A stretch of 64,000 nucleotides of DNA, taken from NCBI RefSeq assembly GCF_026191635.1, contig NZ_JAKRRW010000002.1:310001-374000 (forward strand). The letters are read 5' to 3'. The DNA is from Photobacterium obscurum (GTDB lineage Bacteria > Pseudomonadota > Gammaproteobacteria > Enterobacterales > Vibrionaceae). The first letter of the stretch is position 1. Each line of letters begins with the position of its first letter. Positions 1 through 9,095 of this stretch are shown one piece after another. Both the position numbers and the translations under genes were made by a program. The notes under the pieces were generated by a model. It was not told the DNA's origin, made no database searches, and saw nothing but the letters and a program-made list of their open reading frames with translations.

Positions 1-1
1 A

Positions 2-1354
2 GAATTTATCTCAGCCAGGTCAGTCATTGTTATCATCTCCTGGATTTTCCTTGCCATGGCAATCGCTGTGGTGGGGAGTTTGTACTATTTCCTAAGTTCG
101 CTAGATAGGCTTGCCGAGACAGAAATCAGGCAAAGAATGAACTTGGCTCTTAAAATCGAAAGACTGCATAGACAAGAGTTGCTTGAAGAGTATTCATATT
201 GGGATGAAGCTTATGAGAAGATTGTTGTAGAGCATGATGCTCAATGGATTGAAAAAAACTCTGGAGATTACCTTCTAGAAAAAAATGGCTTTGACTTTAG
301 CGTCGCGGTTGAAGAAGGAAATCAAGCCTCCTACCTGACGAAAAATGAAGATGCGCAGCGGCTTAGCTTTGATGAAATTATGGCTCAAGGCCTCGCGGAG
401 CTGATGAGTATGTCAGGAAAATCAGACTCGGATACCAAAGCGGTAAGCGGCTATTTACTTTTAGGAGAGAGTCTTTATTTGGTTGCAGGAGGCCCGTTTA
501 TTGATGAGGAAACAGGGGCTCCTAGAGCTGGCTCTTACTTGGCGTTAGGTACTCGGATGGATAACGAGTACGTAAACATGCTTGCTACCAACTACCAGTT
601 GTTTGAATTGAAGCTTGACTGGATCGTAAAAAATCAACCTCATAGCATGACGTTACGCTCCCCTATGGGTAATCAGATTGGTCGCTTTTCATGGAAGCCT
701 TACTCACCTAGCAGAGATATTATCCCTGCTGTCATCTTAGTTATGGCCGTCTTCTCATTGGTAATTATCCTTGTGACTCGACATATTCTGCAAAAGGAAC
801 AAGCCAATAGAACGAAATATGAAGACAAACTCTATTTCGAAGCCACCAGAGATGCGCTTACTAAGATTAATAATCGAAGATACTTCATGGAAATGGGGAA
901 CAAAGAGTTCCACTTATACAAGCTTCTGGATAGGCTTTTCACCGTTGTTGTTCTCGATATCGACCACTTTAAGGAAATTAATGACAATTATGGACATAGA
1001 GTCGGGGATAAAGCGTTAATGCACTTTACCCAACTGAGCAGACAGGGGCTGAGAGAGTCAGATATTTTCGGAAGAATTGGGGGAGAAGAATTTGCCATTG
1101 TCTTGCCTGATACCAATGTTAAGAGTGCTGTTGAGGTAGCTAATCAGATTCGAACCTTGCTTGTGGAAAACCCATTGCATATTGACGGCAATACCATCCA
1201 TATGACAGTAAGTGCTGGTATAGTGACGTTAAATAAACAAGCAAACTTTGAAGTATTGCTCGATCAAGCGGATAAAGCCTTATACCAAGCAAAAGGCTGC
1301 GGTCGAAATCGGGTTATGCTCTATAACATATCAACTACGATAGATACGCTTTAG
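2..1354 (+). CDS. CHASE4-domain membrane diguanylate cyclase, 5' end outside window
   Basis: Synthesises cyclic di-GMP from two GTP at the inner membrane. The reading frame is open to the window edge and the first visible residues form a transmembrane helix, so the true start lies upstream; the ATG at 56 falls inside that helix. A periplasmic segment resembling CHASE4 (residues EYSYWDEAYEKI) is followed by a second helix near 720-780 and a GGDEF domain. The active-site motif is GGEEF, and RESD sits exactly five residues before it, which is the inhibitory I-site arrangement, so product feedback is expected. The last 24 bp overlap the convergent antiporter gene. The periplasmic ligand is unknown. 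Confidence 0.88.
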   Translation, partial: EFISARSVIVIISWIFLAMAIAVVGSLYYFLSSLDRLAETEIRQRMNLALKIERLHRQELLEEYSYWDEAYEKIVVEHDAQWIEKNSGDYLLEKNGFDFSVAVEEGNQASYLTKNEDAQRLSFDEIMAQGLAELMSMSGKSDSDTKAVSGYLLLGESLYLVAGGPFIDEETGAPRAGSYLALGTRMDNEYVNMLATNYQLFELKLDWIVKNQPHSMTLRSPMGNQIGRFSWKPYSPSRDIIPAVILVMAVFSLVIILVTRHILQKEQANRTKYEDKLYFEATRDALTKINNRRYFMEMGNKEFHLYKLLDRLFTVVVLDIDHFKEINDNYGHRVGDKALMHFTQLSRQGLRESDIFGRIGGEEFAIVLPDTNVKSAVEVANQIRTLLVENPLHIDGNTIHMTVSAGIVTLNKQANFEVLLDQADKALYQAKGCGRNRVMLYNISTTIDTL

Positions 1355-2548
1355 CAGTATCGGTGTGACGAGGGTGGTCAGTACCGCCATAATAACAACA
1401 GCGGAAAAGATATGTTCGATGACAGGTGATTCTACCGCATGGCTGTCAAACAGCCCGGCTTTGAGCGCGATATCGGCGACAACCAGCTCGACGGCTCCAC
1501 GGGCACTCATGCCTGCGCCGATGGCCGAGGCTTCCTGCCATGAGAGCCCGACATAGCGAGCAGCAGCTCCGGCACCGACAAACTTGCCAATGAAAGCGGC
1601 AAACAACAAAGCAGCGACAAACACCGGCACCTCAAAGATGGCTGTAAAGTCCAGGTGCAGCCCTATCGAAGCAAAGAAGATCGGTGCCAGAAAGCCATAG
1701 GTCATGGCGGAGGTTTTGTTGCGAACGTCTTCGTAAGCAGACGCATCTATGGTTTTGCGCTCAAAGAACAAGCCAGCTACAAAAGCCCCGATAATATAGT
1801 GCAGCTCAAGCAATTCGGCGAGGACAGAAAAGGCGAGCGCCCAGACTAAGAGTGCGCTGAAGTTAAATTCTTTTTGTTTGATCCCACGCATGAAGCGACC
1901 GCCGAACGGAAATACAAACACACCGATGACGATGGTGATGGCAAAGAAAGCGAGCATTTTGAGCACCAGCAGTGCTATGGCATAGCTGCTGGTAGGTTCG
2001 GCCCCGATGAGGGCAGTCAGCCAGGTAAGCAGGATCAGGCTCAGGACGTCATCGAACACGGCTGCTGAGACGATGATCTGGCCCGATAGTGATTCGAGTT
2101 TTCCGAGATCCATCAGAATGCGAATCGTCGCCGGAACCGCGGTTATCGCCAGTGCTGTACCAAGAAATACGCTCTGGGCAAAGAAGGCGTCCGACTGCGG
2201 GAGAAATATCCATCCTAAGCCAATGCCGAGCAGCATAGGAAATACCATGCCAGAAACGGCCACCATTACGGCTCCCCGAGAATATTCGATGAGCCGACTT
2301 GGCTGAAGCTCAACGCCTGCGTACAGCATGATAAAGAACATGCCAAGTTCAGTAATTGTTTCAAATATGGGGCTGTGGTTGAGCTCGGCGATATGGGGGA
2401 TAAAATCGGCGTATTGTGCTGCGGTGGTACCGAGCACGATACCGGCGATCAGCTCGCCGATCAGGGCCGGTTGCCCAATACGTTCTGCTATCTCACCGAA
2501 GCTTCGCGTGGTAACGAGAAGAACGAGTAGGATGAAAAAGAGTTCCAT
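1331..2548 (-). CDS. CPA2-family monovalent cation:proton antiporter
   Basis: Inner-membrane antiporter of the Kef/NapA type (Na_H_Exchanger fold). The 405 residues are almost wholly hydrophobic, with about a dozen helices, and begin MELFFILLVLLV followed by the family-typical IGQPALIGELIAGIVLG re-entrant segment. There is no C-terminal TrkA-N domain, so it is a short, ungated form. The ATG is preceded by GGGAG at good spacing. It is convergent with the diguanylate cyclase, and the two stop regions overlap tail to tail. The transported ion (Na+ or K+) cannot be told from sequence. Confidence 0.87.
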   Translation of the reverse strand: MELFFILLVLLVTTRSFGEIAERIGQPALIGELIAGIVLGTTAAQYADFIPHIAELNHSPIFETITELGMFFIMLYAGVELQPSRLIEYSRGAVMVAVSGMVFPMLLGIGLGWIFLPQSDAFFAQSVFLGTALAITAVPATIRILMDLGKLESLSGQIIVSAAVFDDVLSLILLTWLTALIGAEPTSSYAIALLVLKMLAFFAITIVIGVFVFPFGGRFMRGIKQKEFNFSALLVWALAFSVLAELLELHYIIGAFVAGLFFERKTIDASAYEDVRNKTSAMTYGFLAPIFFASIGLHLDFTAIFEVPVFVAALLFAAFIGKFVGAGAAARYVGLSWQEASAIGAGMSARGAVELVVADIALKAGLFDSHAVESPVIEHIFSAVVIMAVLTTLVTPILLKRIYRS

Positions 2549-2656
2549 GATCGCTCCCCATACTCAGCAGGTACTCAGTTATGACCGCGGCGCTTTTTAA
2601 GCTGAACTCCTTAAAAATAGCGTAATTTGTCGAAGTAAGGGACAATTACCAACAAT

Positions 2657-2687
2657 AAAAATGCCGCCTAGTTGAACCTAGGCGGCA
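2657..2687 (-). terminator. Rho-independent terminator of the GAPDH gene
   Basis: A ten-base-pair GC-rich stem (2662-2671 with 2678-2687, loop 2672-2677) is followed on the minus strand by a run of five T residues. It lies 53 bp past the GAPDH stop and separates that gene from the antiporter. Confidence 0.85.
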
Positions 2688-2739
2688 AAGAGCAAGAGGA
2701 GAATATAATTATTGTTTTCAGCTAGGTTTATTTCACTTG

Positions 2740-4179
2740 TTACTTCACTTCTGGGTAGGTCTTATAGCGAACACCCATCATTTGCTCCATACAGTGTACG
2801 ACCTGGCAGCTGTATCCAAACTCGTTATCGTACCAAATGTAGAGCACGCAACGCTTATCCTGAGCGATAGTGGCAGCGCCATCTACCACACCGGCATGGC
2901 GTGACCCAACGATGTCGGTTGATACGATTTCAGTCGATTGGGTATAGTCAATCTGGCCTGATAACGGTGAGTTAAGTGCCATCTCACGTAGGTAGAGATT
3001 GAGTTCTTCAGCTTCTACGTCAGAATTTAGGTTCAGGTTGGCAATTGCCATCGAAACATTCGGGGTAGGGACACGAATGGCATTCCCCGTTAGTTTACCG
3101 GTAAGCTCAGGCAGTGCTTTTGCAACGGCTTTTGCGGCACCAGTCGAAGTCAGCACCATATTCAGCGCAGCAGAACGACCACGGCGCTCTCCGTTATGGA
3201 AGTTGTCGATCAGATTCTGGTCATTGGTGAATGAGTGAACAGTTTCGATATGGCCTGAAAGGATCCCGTATTTATCATTGACCGCTTTCAGAATTGGCGT
3301 AATGGCGTTAGTGGTACAACTCGCAGCCGAGATGATTTGGTCTTCATCATGAATAGCGGATTCGTTGACGCCGAATACAACGTTTTTGATGTCACCTTTA
3401 CCAGGCGCCGTCAGCAGTACTTTTTTCGCGCCTGCACAACCAAGGTGTTGGCTCAGGCCTTCAGTGTCGCGCCACATCCCCGTATTATCAACAACAAGCG
3501 CATTGTCGATACCGTAGGCTGTGTAATCAACCTCGGCCGGGCTATTTGCGTAAATGACCTGAATATAGTTGCCATTAACAATAATGGCTTTACGTTCTTC
3601 GTCAACGGTGATGCTTCCGTTAAATTGCCCATGAACAGAGTCACGGCGCAGCAGGCTAGCACGTTTCTCCAGATCTCCGACTTTACCACCACGTACAACA
3701 ATTGCTTTAAGACGTAGGGGATAGCCCTGGCCACTTTTTTCAATCAGCAATCGAGCTAACAGTCGGCCAATTCGACCAAAGCCGTAAAGAACAACATCAC
3801 GGGGTTCGACGGATTGAGAACTGCTGAGTGATTCTACTAATGCTGTCTGCAAAAAGTCACTTAGATTACTCGCATCTTCTTGGCCTTTCCAATAATCGTA
3901 AGCTAGCTGGCCGACATCGATTCGACACGGTGACAGGTTAAGTTCAGTTAACGCTTCAATTAGTGGGAGAGTTTGAGATGGAGGTAACTCGCTGCCAGTG
4001 TAACGACGGGCAACGCGGTGTGCTTTGATAATGTCGATGACAGAAGCATTGACGATTTGGCGGCCGAAAAGAAGGACTTCTACGCCTTTTTCGCGGTATA
4101 GCTGGCCAAGAAGTGGTGAGATGGATTCTGCATTTGTTTGGCTAGACTGCCAGTCAAGAAGGTATTTTTCCGGACTCAT
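2740..4179 (-). CDS. Glyceraldehyde-3-phosphate dehydrogenase, long form with N-terminal extension
   Basis: NAD(P)-dependent oxidative phosphorylation of glyceraldehyde 3-phosphate, cytosolic. At 479 residues it is about 140 longer than classical GapA. The extra part is an N-terminal helical region (1-125) with no obvious motif. The Rossmann motif GFGRIG is at 133-138, catalytic Cys288 lies in SAASCTTNAITP, and the active-site His315 in HSFTNDQ. The C-terminal WYDNEFGYS motif is intact. Such long GAPDHs occur in Vibrio and Shewanella beside a normal GapA; whether this one runs in glycolysis or gluconeogenesis is open. It stands alone between its terminator and a 678-bp upstream region with CRP-like sites. 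Confidence 0.93.
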   Translation of the reverse strand: MSPEKYLLDWQSSQTNAESISPLLGQLYREKGVEVLLFGRQIVNASVIDIIKAHRVARRYTGSELPPSQTLPLIEALTELNLSPCRIDVGQLAYDYWKGQEDASNLSDFLQTALVESLSSSQSVEPRDVVLYGFGRIGRLLARLLIEKSGQGYPLRLKAIVVRGGKVGDLEKRASLLRRDSVHGQFNGSITVDEERKAIIVNGNYIQVIYANSPAEVDYTAYGIDNALVVDNTGMWRDTEGLSQHLGCAGAKKVLLTAPGKGDIKNVVFGVNESAIHDEDQIISAASCTTNAITPILKAVNDKYGILSGHIETVHSFTNDQNLIDNFHNGERRGRSAALNMVLTSTGAAKAVAKALPELTGKLTGNAIRVPTPNVSMAIANLNLNSDVEAEELNLYLREMALNSPLSGQIDYTQSTEIVSTDIVGSRHAGVVDGAATIAQDKRCVLYIWYDNEFGYSCQVVHCMEQMMGVRYKTYPEVK

Positions 4180-4857
4180 CTTTACTTAGAACCTTTCACG
4201 TATGGGGAAGAAAAACAGGTGATTATCCTGTTAGGAACTGTATTTTTTATGGCTGCAAGTGTAACGTTTGCGTTGTTTTTATCCTAGTAAAATTAATGAC
4301 TTGTAAATGTGATCTTTGTCGGTGAAAAGGGGTGATCTTTGTCATATTTATGGTGAAAAATCCCGTGTTAATAGGACAAGGTGATCGCACTTATTTTTTA
4401 ACGATTTATTTACTTTTGGTGTTTTATTCAAACAATTAGTGACCAGATTTGAGCAAATGTAACTACTAAACAGTGAGATTTGTCGTTAGCTATATTGCTA
4501 GCGGGTGTGAAGAGACCAAGGGGGCGTTGTTAGTCAGATTAAGCGGTAATTGAACGTGAAGTGGTGCTCCAACATCATCTGTGACTTATAGCTGTGTCTA
4601 TGAGGCACACTTTTAGCTATTGCCCCTTAAGTCGCCCATATGGCTGGGTTTATCCTTTCTCAAAATCGCATTGCATTATGCGTTTTGGCAATGCGTACCT
4701 TTGTAAGACGAGGGTTAATCCATATTTTTCAGGGTGTTAATGGGGTTTACTCTTGGCAAGAAATTTGCTCCGTTTGATTTAGGTACAGCAGTATGACCAT
4801 AAAAAATAACCTCAGCGGTTTTCTTGGTTCCTGAAATATTATGATTTAGGAGTTAGT
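4180..4857. other. 678-bp intergenic region between divergent genes
   Basis: No convincing gene. It holds the CRP-like direct repeats near 4308-4347 and must contain the promoters of the GAPDH gene and of the rhodanese-kinase pair. A ribosome-binding sequence (TTAGGAG) precedes the rhodanese ATG. The middle part (4440-4780) shows no feature I can name. Confidence 0.5.
4308..4347. promoter_or_regulatory. Tandem CRP-like operator repeats upstream of the GAPDH gene
   Basis: The 12-mer GTGATCTTTGTC occurs at 4309-4320 and again at 4332-4343, a 23-bp spacing that places both on one face of the helix. The first is preceded by AAAT, giving a perfect left CRP half-site. The second reads GGTGA-N6-TCATA, one mismatch per half from TGTGA-N6-TCACA. 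They lie about 130-170 bp before the GAPDH start. CRP control is inference. Confidence 0.4.
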
Positions 4858-5742
4858 ATGAGGCGAATACAAAACATTCAAATAATCTGGATAATTACAA
4901 TGTTTACTTCCTTATTGTTTAGCTCTTTGCCAAAGGCACAAACGGTAGGGACCAAGCATGCAGTGAGTGCCGAATGGCTAAACAACAAGCTTGGTAGTCA
5001 TGATGTTATCATTTATGACACTCGCCCAACGGAAGAATATATTCTTGGACATATTCCTGGAGCTATTAGTTTTCCTGTTAGTGATACATATATGGTTAAT
5101 AATGATATTTACTATGTTAAAGATAAGAATAAAATCACGCCACTGCTACAAAGCAAAGGATTGAATAAGCGTAAGCTGGTGGTGCTATATGATGACGGTC
5201 GCTTGCTAGATGCGGCTCGTATGTTTTGGGTAATGGAATTATACGGCCATAATAATATTGCAATTCTTGATGTAGGTTTTAAGCAATGGCGGAAGAATTA
5301 TAGTTATACTAGGCAAGTTAGCATGCCTATCCGTAGCAATTATCTACCTGTTTTTAACTCTGATACGTATGCTAGTACAATGGTGGCAAAGGTAGCCACT
5401 TATAGCCTTGATTATCAACTCTACGACTCCAGAACATTATCCGAATTTAAGGGAAATCGCTCAGTTACGCATGTTTATGGTCATATTCCTCGTGCCCGTC
5501 ATTTATCAATCGCGGACTTTTTCGTTTCAACAAATGAAGGAGAAACAATATTAAAGCCTCAAAATGAACTGCTTGAGCTATTTTCTTCCCTTGATAAGAG
5601 TAAAAAAAATATCACGTACTGTAATAGAGGAAAAGCAGCAACATTAAGTTATTATTTGCTCAAGCGTTCAGGTTTCGATGTCGCTCATTATGATGGATCG
5701 TGGCTGGATTGGTCTGCGAATAACCTTCCTACTGAGAAATAG
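4858..5742 (+). CDS. Exported two-domain rhodanese-family sulfurtransferase
   Basis: Predicted periplasmic sulfurtransferase. An N-terminal hydrophobic stretch (about 8-26, ending LPKAQT) looks like a Sec signal peptide. Two rhodanese domains follow. The N-terminal one has the structural motif YDTRPTEEYILGHIPGA (53-69), but its active loop carries Asp112 in place of cysteine. The C-terminal one has Cys255 in the loop CNRGKAA, so only this half is predicted active, as in classical thiosulfate or 3-mercaptopyruvate sulfurtransferases. The gene ends 14 bp before the hybrid kinase gene, suggesting one transcript and a linked role. The substrate is not evident. Confidence 0.87.
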   Translation: MRRIQNIQIIWIITMFTSLLFSSLPKAQTVGTKHAVSAEWLNNKLGSHDVIIYDTRPTEEYILGHIPGAISFPVSDTYMVNNDIYYVKDKNKITPLLQSKGLNKRKLVVLYDDGRLLDAARMFWVMELYGHNNIAILDVGFKQWRKNYSYTRQVSMPIRSNYLPVFNSDTYASTMVAKVATYSLDYQLYDSRTLSEFKGNRSVTHVYGHIPRARHLSIADFFVSTNEGETILKPQNELLELFSSLDKSKKNITYCNRGKAATLSYYLLKRSGFDVAHYDGSWLDWSANNLPTEK

Positions 5743-5756
5743 GCGAGATAGTTATT

Positions 5757-7712
5757 ATGCCTGATTTATTTATGACTTCAAAATCAGTTGAATCAAAATT
5801 GTATGAAAGAATGAGAGCCAGAAAAATTTCTCAGGGTGTTTTGGCTCGGAAAATATACATGGTAATAGGTCTGATTATGTTTATATCTGTTGCCACTGCA
5901 TTGCTTTTAACATTCAAGAACAGCACAGAAAGAGTTGTAAAAGATGTGCAAGTACTGATGAATGCATCAAGTAAGTTAATTATTGATGCTGCACTTTTTG
6001 GTAGTACTGAAAAAGCTATAGAGCTAAACCGGTTACTAAGCAACTATGAGGAGGTCGGTTCTCTTTCAGTTTATGATTTCAATAATAACCTACTGCATTT
6101 TTATGTTAAAAATAATGACCCGTCAGCCATTAATCATGCACTTCCATATCAGGACGGTGTGTCATTTTTGAATATGAACTATAAATTGGGCTATCCATTG
6201 ATGTTTAATAATAAGCCTGTTGCAAAATATGTTGTGCATTACTGTTCAGTTCAGGCTATTTATAATATGTTCCAGCAGTTGGCATTGTTTGCATTTCCAT
6301 TTATTACTATGCTTGCATTCATTCTGTATTATATGCACAAAAAGATAACTAAACCTCTGAATGCTTTGATAGAAATATTACCAAATGTTGGTGAAGGAAA
6401 TGTTGCTATTGATGGTTTGAAAATATTGGAAGGGGAGGTAGGGTGTTTGGCAAGAAAAATTCAAACTGTTGACCGTTCAATTCATCGACGAGATGAAAAA
6501 ATGGCAGCATTAAATAATCGCCTTGCTGAAAAAACCAAAGAACTGAATACGGCCTTAAAGCTCAAAACTGAATTTATGGCGAATATGAGCCATGAAATTA
6601 GAACTCCGATGAACGGGGTACTTGGCTTCATTCAATGCCTCGAAGGAAATCCGTTGGATGATGAATCAAGGCGGCAGGTTACCTACCTCAAAGATTCTGC
6701 GACCTCGTTGCTTTCTATTATCAATGAGATTCTGGATTATTCAAAAATTGAAACTGGTAAGGTGGAACTTAGGTGCGATGATTTTGATCTAGGGAGGCTC
6801 GTTAAAAGTTGTATTCATACGGTTCAGAATGAGGCATCAAAAAAAGGTTTGTTGCTTGATTATCATATAGATAGGCAAACAGCCACTATGTACCGTGGAG
6901 ATGAACATCGGATCCGTCAGGTCTTAATCAATTTACTGGGTAACGCCGTGAAATTTACCCACAAGGGTAACGTAAGTCTGGAGTTGACCTTAGTTGGGGA
7001 TAGTAAGAAAAGTAGCCGTTTTTCAATGAAGGTACAGGATACTGGTATCGGCATTGAAGCGGAAAAATTATCATTTATCTTTGATTCATATACCCAGGCC
7101 GATGGGTCAATTTCGCGCCAATTTGGTGGTACAGGACTTGGGTTGGCTATCTCCAGTCGTCTGTGCAAATTGATGGGAAGCAAGTTGAAGGTAACGAGTC
7201 AACCTGGGAAAGGGACAGAGTTCTCTTTTGATGTGACGTTGAAAAAAAGCCCAGAGTCTACCACTAAGATGGTTAACGAAACGGTTGAGATGGATCTTTC
7301 ATTGTATTCTGACAGGCATATTTTGGTTGCGGAAGATAGCCGGGTAAATCAGCAATTGATAAGAGCCCTTTTGAAAAGTCTGGGCTTGGAACAGGTGACA
7401 ATTGTTGATGATGGCTTGCAAGCATTGAATTTTATGAAGGCAAATAATGTCGATGTAATTCTGATGGACTGCCAGATGCCGAATATGGGCGGCCTGGAAG
7501 CCACGGAGAAAATTCGTGCTTTATCAACCAATCAGCCTCCCTCCATTATCGCGCTGACCGCCAATGTTCTAAATGATGAGAAAAAACGGTGTTACAACAG
7601 CGGAATGGATGACTATGTCGCAAAGCCGATTGAAAAAGTTAAATTGTACGCAAGTCTGGAAAAAATGTTAGGGCGTACTGGCAATTCAAATTTTAGCAGG
7701 CGAAGTCTGTAA
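5757..7712 (+). CDS. BarA-like hybrid sensor histidine kinase
   Basis: Membrane sensor kinase of 651 residues. Transmembrane helices at about 33-53 and 176-193 flank a roughly 120-residue periplasmic sensor domain resembling CHASE8. Then come a HAMP-like linker, a coiled coil, a HisKA domain with His279 in MSHEIRTPMNG, a HATPase domain and a receiver domain with phospho-acceptor Asp571 in LMDCQMPNMGG and conserved Lys in YVAKPI. There is no C-terminal Hpt domain, so phosphate must pass to a separate Hpt protein or response regulator; neither is adjacent. It follows the exported rhodanese by 14 bp. An alternative ATG lies five codons downstream. Confidence 0.92.
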   Translation: MPDLFMTSKSVESKLYERMRARKISQGVLARKIYMVIGLIMFISVATALLLTFKNSTERVVKDVQVLMNASSKLIIDAALFGSTEKAIELNRLLSNYEEVGSLSVYDFNNNLLHFYVKNNDPSAINHALPYQDGVSFLNMNYKLGYPLMFNNKPVAKYVVHYCSVQAIYNMFQQLALFAFPFITMLAFILYYMHKKITKPLNALIEILPNVGEGNVAIDGLKILEGEVGCLARKIQTVDRSIHRRDEKMAALNNRLAEKTKELNTALKLKTEFMANMSHEIRTPMNGVLGFIQCLEGNPLDDESRRQVTYLKDSATSLLSIINEILDYSKIETGKVELRCDDFDLGRLVKSCIHTVQNEASKKGLLLDYHIDRQTATMYRGDEHRIRQVLINLLGNAVKFTHKGNVSLELTLVGDSKKSSRFSMKVQDTGIGIEAEKLSFIFDSYTQADGSISRQFGGTGLGLAISSRLCKLMGSKLKVTSQPGKGTEFSFDVTLKKSPESTTKMVNETVEMDLSLYSDRHILVAEDSRVNQQLIRALLKSLGLEQVTIVDDGLQALNFMKANNVDVILMDCQMPNMGGLEATEKIRALSTNQPPSIIALTANVLNDEKKRCYNSGMDDYVAKPIEKVKLYASLEKMLGRTGNSNFSRRSL

Positions 7713-7758
7713 AAACTCGCAACGTCAGTACACCCAATACAGCAGTATTTACTTAATG

Positions 7759-8856
7759 TTAGGACGGATAAATGGCACCGAGGCAAGCCACTTGTTGTGC
7801 CCCTGTCACTTCGGGTAAGTTACCCGGTAACTGGTGTAGGGTACGGTATGCTAACCAGGCAAAAGCCATTGCCTCCATGTTATCAATATCAACTCCTTGT
7901 TCTGCTGTCGTCATTACTTCCCAATCAGGTAATAGTTTGGTTAATCTATCCATTATCAACGGGTTATGGGCTCCGCCGCCACAAACAAGCAATTCTCCAG
8001 GGGACTCTTTGTTGACGTCATTGGCGATGGTTAGGGCGGTAAACTCGGCTAAGGTTCGTTGAACATTCTCAGGGCTGATCTGGCAATCTTGAAGGTGATC
8101 TGTCAGCCAAGTCAGGTTAAATAATTCTCGACCAGTACTTTTCGGAGGCTGGAGTAAAAAATACGGATCGCTTATCAGTGAGTGGAGCAAAGCCATGTTG
8201 ACTTCCCCCGACTTTGCCCAATTGCCTTCTTTATCATAGCGCAGGCTCTTGTGCTTGTTGATCCACGCATCCATTAACATATTTCCCGGTCCTGTATCAT
8301 AACCCGTAACTGGCTTTCCTGGGCTTAGAACAGTGATATTGGCTATTCCGCCGATATTTAAGATGACACGGGATAGGTGTGGTTGGCTAAACAACTGTTG
8401 ATGAAATGCGGGTACGAGCGGTGCTCCCTGACCGCCATATGCCATATCTTTGCGCCTGAAATCGGCAATCGTTGTAATACCTGTTTTGGCTGAAATGATA
8501 TTGGCATCGCCAAGTTGCATGGTGAAGGCGTATTCTGAATCCGGTGAATGAAACACCGTCTGCCCATGGCTACCGATGGCTTTGATCGAAGATGCTTTGA
8601 CTTGGGCTTTGTCCAGTAATGCGAGGACTGCGTCAGCAAAGAGGTGGCCTAGTCGGTGATCAAGTTCGCCAATTGCCTGAAGGTTCGTTGGCTGCCCTAA
8701 GCAAATATCGAGTAGTGACTGCTTGAGGTTTTCCCCCATAGGAAAGGAATGTTCGCAAAGCAGCTGAATATTGTTGTCTTCTATCTCGACTAATACCGTA
8801 TCGACGCCATCCATACTGGTACCGGACATGATCCCGATGTAACGTTCTCTTCCCAT
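7759..8856 (-). CDS. anmK: Anhydro-N-acetylmuramic acid kinase
   Basis: Phosphorylates and hydrolyses 1,6-anhydro-MurNAc to MurNAc-6-phosphate in cell-wall recycling, in the cytosol. The N-terminal GIMSGTSMDGVDTVL nucleotide-binding segment is diagnostic, and GYDTGPGNMLMDAW and VCGGGAHNP are further family motifs. I chose the ATG at 8856 (365 residues, close to the usual 369) because AGGGG lies just upstream; the frame can be read back to a TTG at 8889, which has no ribosome-binding sequence. In many bacteria murQ or nagZ lies nearby, but not here. It follows malZ on the same strand after a palindrome-bearing gap. Confidence 0.95.
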   Translation of the reverse strand: MGRERYIGIMSGTSMDGVDTVLVEIEDNNIQLLCEHSFPMGENLKQSLLDICLGQPTNLQAIGELDHRLGHLFADAVLALLDKAQVKASSIKAIGSHGQTVFHSPDSEYAFTMQLGDANIISAKTGITTIADFRRKDMAYGGQGAPLVPAFHQQLFSQPHLSRVILNIGGIANITVLSPGKPVTGYDTGPGNMLMDAWINKHKSLRYDKEGNWAKSGEVNMALLHSLISDPYFLLQPPKSTGRELFNLTWLTDHLQDCQISPENVQRTLAEFTALTIANDVNKESPGELLVCGGGAHNPLIMDRLTKLLPDWEVMTTAEQGVDIDNMEAMAFAWLAYRTLHQLPGNLPEVTGAQQVACLGAIYPS

Positions 8857-9003
8857 CTTTGCCCCTATGATGTGCAAATGACTGTTCAATAAGTGTTAAT
8901 ACCAAACTGAATAATCTACATGGTCGAGAATATCACCGCAACGGTTATTCGAAGATGCTTTTGTGGTGGGCTGGGGTGGCGTTCGAGTCGTGAGGCTGTG
9001 TAA

Positions 9004-9029
9004 TTCTGGCCAGTCGCGACTGGCCAGAA
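9004..9029. repeat. 26-bp perfect palindrome between malZ and anmK
   Basis: Each half is TTCTGGCCAGTCG and the second half is its exact reverse complement, with no loop. It lies 67 bp past the malZ stop on the minus strand. The following bases are not a T-run, so it is not a standard intrinsic terminator. It could be an RNA cruciform, a processing hairpin or a dimeric protein site. Confidence 0.85.
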
Positions 9030-9095
9030 ATAGACTTGTAGCAAATCCACAAATTAGCTGAATGGTTAGATAATTAATGGAATTGGCATTATTGG

